DNA from: Clostridioides difficile CD160
GTDB lineage: Bacteria > Bacillota > Clostridia > Peptostreptococcales > Peptostreptococcaceae
Direction of reading: 5' to 3'
Assembly (NCBI RefSeq): GCF_000449425.2
Contig: NZ_AVHW01000085.1
Location: 1-48,946, forward strand
DNA: 48,946 nt
Shown piece after piece: positions 42,883 through 48,946 of this stretch (within the stretch, counting starts at the first letter, position 1; each line of letters starts with the position of its first letter). The translations under genes were made by a program, and so were the position numbers. The notes beneath the pieces are model-generated. The model ran no database searches, was not told the origin of the DNA, and worked only from the letters and a program-made list of their open reading frames with translations.

Positions 42883-42923
42883 ATTATTTTCTCAATCTTA
42901 TAGAAAAAATCACTTTCATACAC
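42789..42923 (-). CDS. Alternative 44-codon open frame in the hflX leader (doubtful)
   Basis: A GTG-started frame overlapping the 11-codon upstream ORF in another register, ending in the right arm of the leader helix. The GTG touches the purine tract, leaving no normal spacing. The predicted 44-residue peptide (with YNVKLEVSFKDKIKIEF) has no recognised family. The exact RNA pairing that runs through it argues that the region is selected as RNA rather than protein. Confidence 0.2.
   Translation of the reverse strand: MYESDFFYKIEKIMHDYGYYNVKLEVSFKDKIKIEFLMNLIIEP
42884..42919 (-). CDS. Leader peptide ORF upstream of hflX (MKVIFSIRLRK)
   Basis: An 11-codon ORF (ATG at 42919, TAA at 42884-42886) preceded by a purine-rich GAGAGGGGGTG. 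The peptide MKVIFSIRLRK contains Arg-Leu-Arg, the basic-x-basic motif on which macrolide-bound ribosomes are known to stall (as in ErmD leaders), and IFS as in the ErmC leader. Its stop is one base before the left arm of the leader helix, so a ribosome held at the RLR codons (42890-42898) would cover that arm. This placement is what is expected for an antibiotic-sensing attenuator. Translation is not demonstrated. Confidence 0.5.
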   Translation of the reverse strand: MKVIFSIRLRK

Positions 42924-42953
42924 CCCCTCTCAATTATATTATGTAGTTTTTTC

Positions 42954-43014
42954 AATAAAAAAACTCCTTACAAATCTAAGTAATACAAACAAGCTACTTA
43001 TATCATAAGAAGGA
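42954..43014 (-). terminator. Early terminator-like hairpin in the hflX leader
   Basis: On the minus strand TCCTT (43010-43014) can pair with AAGGA, TAAGTA with TACTTA inside it, or CTTA with TAAG nearer the 3' end; the structure is followed by seven T. It starts at the predicted transcription start (about 43013), so most transcripts could end after about 55 nt. The alternative pairings suggest a conditional terminator. Confidence 0.5.
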
Positions 43015-43019
43015 TTAAA

Positions 43020-43058
43020 ATTCTAAATATATATTAAAAATATGTCAATTTAATTGAC
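43020..43058 (-). promoter_or_regulatory. Promoter of the hflX transcript with palindromic -35 region
   Basis: On the minus strand TTGACA (43043-43048), a 17-bp spacer and TAGAAT (43020-43025). The -35 lies within a perfect palindrome GTCAATTTAATTGAC (43044-43058), which may be an operator or coincidental symmetry. The predicted start near 43013 gives a leader of about 270 nt before hflX. Confidence 0.7.
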
Positions 43059-43292
43059 TCATATGCAATTACCATATTATATTTAATCCAATTCTTAAAT
43101 TTAAGTAGTTTTTTACATGATTAATAAAAGCAATAGAAATATACACTTTTATACAATCATTAACTATTAAAATTAAATTTCATTTACAATAAAATTTAAA
43201 GAATATGATTAAATATACATTTTGATAACCACCTCCAACATTTTCCTTATTACATAGTATAATAAAATACATACTTTGTAAAGACATAAAAT
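43059..43292. other. AT-rich spacer between hflX promoter and ABC operon end
   Basis: About 230 bp with no convincing gene, repeat or RNA structure; one TTGATAACCACCTCC stretch resembles an isolated ribosome-binding site on the minus strand without a matching frame. Confidence 0.4.
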
Positions 43293-43333
43293 AATAGATA
43301 AGACTATACTTATAAAATATAATCTTATCTATT
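43293..43333 (-). terminator. Terminator of the MarR-ABC operon
   Basis: On the minus strand a 16-pair stem (43318-43333 with 43293-43308, including one G-U pair) is followed by attttatg. It starts 47 nt past the stop of the second ABC gene. Confidence 0.8.
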
Positions 43334-43379
43334 TAGTTTATCTTAATAAATTATACATCTATTCTAAATCAATTTTTTG

Positions 43380-45212
43380 TTACATTGCTTCATCTTCTTC
43401 AAATTGAGAATTGTAAAGATTGGCATAGAATCCGCCTTTCTTTAGAAGTTCCTCATGATTTCCTTGTTCAACTATATCGCCTTCATTCATAACAAGAATC
43501 ATATCAGCATCACGTATAGTTGATAATCTATGAGCTATAACAAAGCTTGTTCTACCTTCCATAAGATTATCCATAGCTTTTTGAATCAATACTTCTGTTC
43601 TAGTATCAACAGAACTTGTAGCTTCATCTAGTATTAGGATTTTAGGGTCAGCTAAAATAGCACGAGCTATAGTCAATAATTGTTTTTGACCTTGAGAAAC
43701 ATTACTTGCTTCTTCATTTAGTTTCATCTTATATCCATCTGGCAATGTCTTGATAAATCTATGAACATGTGCAGATTTAGCAGCCTCTATAACTTCTTCA
43801 TCTGTAGCATTTAACTTACCATATCTTATATTTTCCATAATGGAACCACTAAATAACCATGTATCTTGAAGAACCATACCAAACATTTCTCTAAGTTCAC
43901 TACGATTGAAATCTTTAATATTATGACCATCAATCAATATTGCACCACTATTAACATCATAAAATCTCATTAAAAGTTTAACTATTGTAGTTTTACCTGC
44001 TCCTGTAGGACCAACAATGGCAACTTTTTGACCTGGTTTAACATTTACTGAAAAATCATTTATTATAGTCTTGTTTGGATTATATCCAAAGTTGACATTT
44101 TCAAAATCAATTTTTCCTTCTAAACCATCTATTGAAACTGCATTTTCAACAATTTGGTCTTCTTCTTCCTCTTCTAAAAACTCAAATACTCTTTCTGAAG
44201 CTGCTGCTGTTGATTGTAGTAAGTTAGCAACCTGTGCAATTTGAGTCATAGGTTGTGTAAAGTTTCTTACATATTGTATAAATGATTGTATGTCTCCAAC
44301 CTCAATTGTTTTCTTAATTGCAAGCCAACCTCCTAAGATTGATACCATTACATATCCTAAATTTCCAATAAACATCATAAGTGGTTGCATTATACCTGAT
44401 AAAAATTGAGATTTCCATGCTGAATTATACAAGTTATCATTTAATTTATCAAACTCTTCAATTACTTCTTCTTCACGATTAAATGCTTTTACTATTGTTT
44501 GACCACTGTAAGTTTCCTCAACCTGACCATTTACATTTCCTAAATATTCTTGTTGAGACCTAAAGTATTTTTGTGATTTCTTTACTATTCTTGAAATTAC
44601 AAACATTGATATTGGTAATATTAAAATTGCTACCAATGTCATAATACCACTTATAGATAACATCATTATCAAAACACCTATCATAGTTGTCACTGATGTT
44701 ATAAGTTGTGTCATACTTTGATTTAAACTTTGGCTTAAAGTATCTATATCATTCGTAATTCTTGATAATATTTCACCATGTGTCTTAGTATCAAAATATT
44801 TCATTGGCAATCTATCCAATTTTACTGAAATCTCTTTTCTTAAATTATAGGATACTTTTTGAGAAATTCCACTCATTATGAATCCTTGTATAAAAGAGAA
44901 TAATGCACTTATCAAGTAAAGGCAAAGTAAAAATGCTAAGATTTTTCCAATTGCATCAAAATCTATACCTACATTACCTCCAGAAACTTTGCTCACTAAT
45001 CCTTCAAATATCTTTGTAGTTGCTTTACCTAAGATTTTTGGACCTACTATAGAAAATGATGCACTTCCAATAGCAAATACAATTACCAAAATTATTGATA
45101 TTTTAAATTTAGATAAATATGCAATTAGTTTTCGCATAGTTCCTTTAAAATCATTTGCTTTTTGCCCTGCTCCCATAGATTTTCCCATAGGACCTTTTCC
45201 CATTCTACTCAT
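43380..45212 (-). CDS. ABC exporter half-transporter B (consensus ATPase site)
   Basis: A 610-residue fused membrane-ATPase protein: six TM segments (about 35-330) then the nucleotide-binding domain with Walker A GPTGAGKTT, Q-loop MVLQDTWLF, signature NVSQGQKQ (altered from LSGGQ), Walker B ILILDEATSSVD with the catalytic Glu, and H-loop IAHRLST. Its first residues are a Gly/Met/Lys-rich basic tail. It overlaps the upstream ABC gene by 8 nt, so the two form a heterodimer of the LmrCD/BmrCD/TM287-288 type that exports drugs or lipids. GGAGGAG precedes the ATG. Confidence 0.92.
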   Translation of the reverse strand: MSRMGKGPMGKSMGAGQKANDFKGTMRKLIAYLSKFKISIILVIVFAIGSASFSIVGPKILGKATTKIFEGLVSKVSGGNVGIDFDAIGKILAFLLCLYLISALFSFIQGFIMSGISQKVSYNLRKEISVKLDRLPMKYFDTKTHGEILSRITNDIDTLSQSLNQSMTQLITSVTTMIGVLIMMLSISGIMTLVAILILPISMFVISRIVKKSQKYFRSQQEYLGNVNGQVEETYSGQTIVKAFNREEEVIEEFDKLNDNLYNSAWKSQFLSGIMQPLMMFIGNLGYVMVSILGGWLAIKKTIEVGDIQSFIQYVRNFTQPMTQIAQVANLLQSTAAASERVFEFLEEEEEDQIVENAVSIDGLEGKIDFENVNFGYNPNKTIINDFSVNVKPGQKVAIVGPTGAGKTTIVKLLMRFYDVNSGAILIDGHNIKDFNRSELREMFGMVLQDTWLFSGSIMENIRYGKLNATDEEVIEAAKSAHVHRFIKTLPDGYKMKLNEEASNVSQGQKQLLTIARAILADPKILILDEATSSVDTRTEVLIQKAMDNLMEGRTSFVIAHRLSTIRDADMILVMNEGDIVEQGNHEELLKKGGFYANLYNSQFEEDEAM

Positions 45213-47451
45213 TACCTAGCTCCTCCTTTGAAAGTTGTGATAAAGCTATTTGCTCATAAACTTCGCAATTTTTTAGAAGCTCTTTATGTGTTCCTATTCC
45301 AACTATTTTTCCTTCATTTAAAACAATAATTTGTTCTGCATGTAGGATGGTGCTAATTCTTTGTGCAACTATCAGTACTGTACTTTCAGCAGTTTGTGAT
45401 TTTAAAGCCTTACGAAGAGCTGCATCCGTTTTTAAGTCAAGAGCGGAAAAACTATCATCAAATATATACACTTCTGGATTTTTTGCTATTGCTCTTGCAA
45501 TAGAAAGTCTTTGTTTTTGACCTCCAGATACATTTGTTCCACCTTGAGAAATTTCAGTTTTAAAAGCTTCTGGTTTAGAATCAATAAATTCTGTAGCTTG
45601 AGCTATTTCAGCTGCAGTTCTCATTTCTTCATCTGTTGCGTCTTTTCTACCATATTTTAAGTTGGATTCTATAGTACCAGAGAATAATACTCCTTTTTGA
45701 GGTACATATCCAATTTTTTCTCTTAAGTCATGTTGAGAAACATTTTTTATATTAACTCCATCAAGTAATATTTCTCCCTCTGTAACATCAAAGAAACGAG
45801 GAATTAAATTTATAAGAGTTGACTTACCACTACCAGTACTTCCTATAAATGCAGTTGTTTCTCCTGGTTTTGCTGTAAAGGATATGTCTGTCAATATAGG
45901 TTCTTCTGCATCTGGATACATAAATGAAACATTTTTAAATTCAACAAGACCTTTTTTATCTTCTTTAAATTCTTGCACTTCTGTTTTTTGAGGGTCTTTA
46001 ATACTTATATCTGATACTATTACTTCATCTATACGTGTAGCTGAAACAGATGCTCTTGGAAGCATAATAGATACCATTGATATCATCAAGAATGACATTA
46101 TTATCTGCATTGTATATTGTATAAATGCCATCATATCTCCAACTTGCATTGCCCCAGAATCAACACTGTATGCACCTCTCCAAACTATAAGAACTGTGAT
46201 AAGGTTCATTATAAGCATCATAGCAGGCATCATACACGTCATAACTCTATTTACAAAAAGATTTGTTTTAGTTAAGTTTTTATTTGCTTCATCAAATCTT
46301 TCTTCTTCATGTTTTTCAGTACTAAAAGCTCTAATGACTGGTATACCAGTTATTATTTCACGACTGACTAAGTTTAACTTATCAACAAGCTTTTGAACTA
46401 GTTTGAACTTAGGCATAACCACTGAGAATAACACTACTATTAATGATAAAATAGCAACTACTGCTACTGCTATAATCCATGCCATTGAAGTATTTGTATT
46501 TAAAACTTTTATTACTCCACCTATAGCCATTATAGGTGCATAGAATACTATTCTAAGTAACATAACCATCAACATTTGTATTTGTTGGATATCATTTGTA
46601 CTACGAGTAATTAATGAGGCTGTAGAAAACTCATTCATCTCAGTATTTGAGAATGACATAACTTTTCTAAAAACTCCACTTCTTAGATTTCTACCTACAC
46701 TTGCTGCTACTCTTGCTGCTAAGAATCCTACTGTTATTGTAGCTACCATACTAATCATAGCTATACCAAGCATTTTTGCACCAGTAAGTAATATATAGTT
46801 ATTTTGAGTTTTTTCTGTATCAATTCCTATTTTCTCATACTCTGCCTTTACATATGATACAGAACTTTGTGTTATCATACTTTCTGGCATACCTTCAAAA
46901 CCTTTACTCATCTCTTTAGTTAATGTATCTAATTGCTCTTTTGGCATTGCTGATAATAACTTAAACACATCAATATCTCCACCTTGAGTAGCTTGTGGTG
47001 GAAGTTGACTCATTAGCTGTTCTTTCATCGCTTTTACTTCTTTACTATCACCTTCAAGTCCCGCTACTATTAAAATAGCTTTACCAAAGATAGAATTTAA
47101 ATCATCTATAGTATCTTTATCTTTAGTATTTAACTCATAAAGAGATTCTTCTTTTAGACCTGGATACTCATCTTTATACTTACTATAATCTTCTTTATTC
47201 AATAAAGTATAATTATCTAATACTTTATCCTTACTACTTTTATCCATGAATAAAGTAATTTTATCCAATTCTCCCTTTCTAATCACAGATGGAACAGAGT
47301 TTTCTACTCCACCTTGTTGTATACCTATATTTACTATATTGGATGTGTATTCTGGTAAAGAAAGGTCACATACTGCTTGAACTACCAATAGACATACTAT
47401 TACCACTATTGGTAATGCTGACTTCTTTAAATATTTAATTAATTTAAACAT
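45205..47451 (-). CDS. ABC exporter half-transporter A (degenerate ATPase site, extracellular insert)
   Basis: A 748-residue fused membrane-ATPase protein. After TM1 (about 12-30) a polar stretch of about 180 residues (roughly 40-220) is inserted before TM2 and should be extracytoplasmic. The ATPase domain has Walker A GSTGSGKST, Q-loop YVPQKGVLF, canonical signature NVSGGQKQR, but Walker B VYIFDDSFSALD, where the catalytic Glu is Asp, and a Gln instead of the switch His (VAQRIST). Its partner has the altered signature, so the pair has one weak and one active site. Follows the MarR gene by 67 nt. Confidence 0.92.
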   Translation of the reverse strand: MFKLIKYLKKSALPIVVIVCLLVVQAVCDLSLPEYTSNIVNIGIQQGGVENSVPSVIRKGELDKITLFMDKSSKDKVLDNYTLLNKEDYSKYKDEYPGLKEESLYELNTKDKDTIDDLNSIFGKAILIVAGLEGDSKEVKAMKEQLMSQLPPQATQGGDIDVFKLLSAMPKEQLDTLTKEMSKGFEGMPESMITQSSVSYVKAEYEKIGIDTEKTQNNYILLTGAKMLGIAMISMVATITVGFLAARVAASVGRNLRSGVFRKVMSFSNTEMNEFSTASLITRSTNDIQQIQMLMVMLLRIVFYAPIMAIGGVIKVLNTNTSMAWIIAVAVVAILSLIVVLFSVVMPKFKLVQKLVDKLNLVSREIITGIPVIRAFSTEKHEEERFDEANKNLTKTNLFVNRVMTCMMPAMMLIMNLITVLIVWRGAYSVDSGAMQVGDMMAFIQYTMQIIMSFLMISMVSIMLPRASVSATRIDEVIVSDISIKDPQKTEVQEFKEDKKGLVEFKNVSFMYPDAEEPILTDISFTAKPGETTAFIGSTGSGKSTLINLIPRFFDVTEGEILLDGVNIKNVSQHDLREKIGYVPQKGVLFSGTIESNLKYGRKDATDEEMRTAAEIAQATEFIDSKPEAFKTEISQGGTNVSGGQKQRLSIARAIAKNPEVYIFDDSFSALDLKTDAALRKALKSQTAESTVLIVAQRISTILHAEQIIVLNEGKIVGIGTHKELLKNCEVYEQIALSQLSKEELGNE

Positions 47452-47518
47452 ACATTTCTTCCCTTCTGTAATATTAATTAGTCTAATGACATTAAATTGA
47501 AAAATATTATTTCAAAAT

Positions 47519-47980
47519 TTAAAAATATTTTTCATCCTCATGTTTATGACATCCTGCTTTCAAATTATCTCTTACTTGCATTAAGAGTCTTCTAAGTACT
47601 ATCTTTTCTTCTTCACTAAATCCTAAAAAGAATTCTCTTTCTAGCTCCTGATTGAATTCCTCGACTTTATTACATGTTTCTAATCCTTTATCTGTCAAAA
47701 AAATCCTAGATACTCTTTGGTCCTTTTCATCTTGTTTTCTCTCTACAAGTCCAGCTTTTTCCATTCTTTTTATCATAACTGTAGTAGTGGATGCTTTCAC
47801 TTTTCTTTTATCTGCTAATTCTTTTTGACTTTGGCCATTCTTCATTTTTAGTGAAAAAAGTATTTGTGGCTGACCATGATATAAGCCTAATTTATCAAAA
47901 TAAAAATGAGTTCTTATAAAATATATTCGCATTAATTGCAAGAAAACATCATTCAATCTTTCTTCAGAATTACTATTCAT
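47519..47980 (-). CDS. MarR-family regulator of the ABC exporter operon
   Basis: About 153 residues. A winged-helix MarR protein with SQKELADKRKVKASTTTVMIKRMEKAGLVERKQDEKDQRVSRI (recognition helix and wing with D-x-R). The ATG at 47980 has AGGAGGGG five bases upstream and lies downstream of the promoter and operator; extending the frame to 48052 would put the coding start upstream of the predicted transcription start, so it is rejected. The C-terminus ends with a Cys/His-containing tail (AGCHKHEDEKYF). It is the first gene of the exporter operon, probably releasing its operator when the exporter's substrate binds. Confidence 0.9.
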   Translation of the reverse strand: MNSNSEERLNDVFLQLMRIYFIRTHFYFDKLGLYHGQPQILFSLKMKNGQSQKELADKRKVKASTTTVMIKRMEKAGLVERKQDEKDQRVSRIFLTDKGLETCNKVEEFNQELEREFFLGFSEEEKIVLRRLLMQVRDNLKAGCHKHEDEKYF

Positions 47981-48004
47981 ACTTCCCCTCCTTATTTTTA
48001 TATT

Positions 48005-48052
48005 ACTTAGTCGGCTAAGTGTTATTCTACTATATCGTATACTTTTTTTCAA
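48005..48052 (-). promoter_or_regulatory. Promoter and MarR operator of the exporter operon
   Basis: On the minus strand TTGAAA (48047-48052), a 17-bp spacer and TAGAAT (48024-48029). Immediately after it lies ACTTAGTCGGCTAAGT (48005-48020), 6-bp perfect arms around TCGG, covering the start site. Binding there would block transcription of its own operon. Confidence 0.85.
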
Positions 48053-48215
48053 TATATTTATAAAAAATTCATATAAATTTCATTTATTAAATATTTTTGT
48101 ACTATTTAGTTATAATTTTAATAAATAATAGTAAGTTTTTTAATTAGCTAGCTACTTATATTTTCTTTATTGAAAAGCTTAAAATAAACCTTTTCATATA
48201 TTTTCAAATAAAAAA

Positions 48216-48242
48216 GTTGTTCCAAAATAAATTTGAAACAAC
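48216..48242 (-). terminator. Terminator of the carbonic anhydrase gene
   Basis: GTTGTTCCAAA (48216-48226) with TTTGAAACAAC (48232-48242): 11 pairs on the minus strand including one G-U, a 5-nt loop, then six T. It is 43 nt past the stop. Confidence 0.87.
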
Positions 48243-48284
48243 GTTTTATACAACACTATATTGCTTATATACTACTATAATATT

Positions 48285-48851
48285 CTATTTATTCTCATAA
48301 CCATTTACAACAATATCTAATTTTCCAGTTTCTGGTGAAATTATTAAGCCATGTACAATAATTCCTTTTGGAATTAAAGGATGTTCTTTTATTAAATTAA
48401 TGCTATCTTTTACAGATTCTTCTGCAGAATCAAATCCATGTAGCCATTGTTTTGTATCAATTCCAGCACTACGAAGTGTAAGTATCACATCATTAGATAC
48501 CCCTCTATCTAAAATTTTACTAAGCAATTTATCTGTATCAACGTTACACATACCACATCCATGATGCCCTACAACTATAACCTCATCTACATCAAATTCG
48601 TAAATTGCAACTAGAATACTTCTCATAATACTACCAAAAGGATGCATTATGGTAGCTCCTGCATTTTTTATTAGCTTTACATCTCCATTTTTTAAATTCA
48701 TAGCTTTAGGTAAAAGTTCAGTTAATCTTGTGTCCATACAAGATAAAACTACTATTTTTTTATTTGGATGTTTTGATGTAGCATATTTTTCATATTCTTT
48801 GTTCTCTACAAATGATTTATTATACTCTAATATCTCTTCAAGTTTTTTCAT
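48285..48851 (-). CDS. Beta-class carbonic anhydrase
   Basis: A 188-residue zinc enzyme interconverting CO2 and bicarbonate. The zinc ligands are Cys38 (VVLSCMDTRL), His96 and Cys99 (GHHGCGMC), with the catalytic Asp40-Arg42 dyad intact. The length is that of short bacterial/archaeal beta-CAs of the Cab type. It is monocistronic; the ribosome site is weak (AGAGAGAGA). Confidence 0.93.
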   Translation of the reverse strand: MKKLEEILEYNKSFVENKEYEKYATSKHPNKKIVVLSCMDTRLTELLPKAMNLKNGDVKLIKNAGATIMHPFGSIMRSILVAIYEFDVDEVIVVGHHGCGMCNVDTDKLLSKILDRGVSNDVILTLRSAGIDTKQWLHGFDSAEESVKDSINLIKEHPLIPKGIIVHGLIISPETGKLDIVVNGYENK

Positions 48852-48946
48852 ATGTAATCTCTCTCTCTTTAAAAATTTTTTTTATTATTATATCACTATT
48901 GAACTACAATATATACAAATATAACTTAATTTATATTTATTAAATA

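Noticed and set aside
48001-48052. N-terminal extension of the second MarR protein
   Set aside because: It would be encoded across the operator and promoter; the ATG at 47980 has a near-perfect ribosome site.
1-48946. CRISPR arrays, insertion sequences, prophage or integrative element
   Set aside because: No regularly spaced repeats, transposase/integrase motifs or phage structural genes were seen; the single amidase is not enough to call a prophage.

Overview
The window is AT-rich DNA (roughly 70% A+T by eye) with Gram-positive Shine-Dalgarno sites and gene content typical of Clostridioides difficile. The species call rests on the CWB2 cell-wall protein (Cwp24-like), the CD27L-like amidase, SPOCS-domain proteins and the amino-acid-fermenting operon. 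It comes from reading the proteins, not from a search. I saw no rRNA, tRNA, insertion sequence, integrase or CRISPR array; this looks like chromosomal core and near-core sequence.

Layout. 0.1-6 kb: a SWIM/SNF2 ATPase (+), an alpha/beta hydrolase and a DbpA-like DEAD-box RNA helicase (both -). 6-9 kb: an orphan endolysin-type amidase catalytic domain and a two-gene SPOCS/DUF11 module, probably spore-related. 8.7-10 kb: an MFS exporter behind a textbook promoter overlapped by a TetR-type palindrome. 10.4-13.6 kb: a cell-wall/glycan operon (membrane-anchored GH73 glucosaminidase, then a GH129/GH101-like lipoprotein). 13.9-20 kb: maltodextrin use (maltose-type phosphorylase, beta-phosphoglucomutase, cytoplasmic GH13 enzyme). 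20-25.5 kb: PHP phosphatase, small membrane protein, Cwp24-like autolysin, ROK regulator, ferritin. 25.7-33.2 kb: one operon that reads as an oxidative Stickland pathway: transporter, HisC-like aminotransferase, four-subunit 2-oxoacid:ferredoxin oxidoreductase, ADP-forming acyl-CoA synthetase. 33.9-41 kb: SSS symporter plus TetR regulator, EstA-like esterase, AI-2E permease, aldehyde dehydrogenase, flavodoxin plus MarR regulator. 41.1-43.1 kb: an unassigned structured RNA and hflX with an elaborate leader. 43.4-48 kb: MarR regulator plus a heterodimeric ABC exporter. 48.3-48.9 kb: a beta-carbonic anhydrase.

Most striking regions. (1) The hflX leader (about 42741-43062) carries a strong promoter, an early terminator-like hairpin, an 11-codon upstream ORF containing Arg-Leu-Arg (the kind of motif on which macrolide-bound ribosomes stall), and directly behind its stop a long-range helix ending just before the hflX ribosome site. 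This resembles antibiotic-sensing attenuation. (2) A roughly 280-nt RNA at 41112-41400 with several perfect hairpins, a possible pseudoknot and a strong terminator has no protein-coding explanation. (3) Several promoters are overlapped by clean operators (MarR at 41 kb and 48 kb, TetR-type at 8.7 kb, a 23-bp-arm inverted repeat before the amylase gene, 10-11-nt direct repeats at 13.7 and 18.0 kb), so the local regulation is unusually readable.

Several genes have better-supported starts than the longest open frame. Where a Shine-Dalgarno site decided the start, the shorter coordinates are given and explained.
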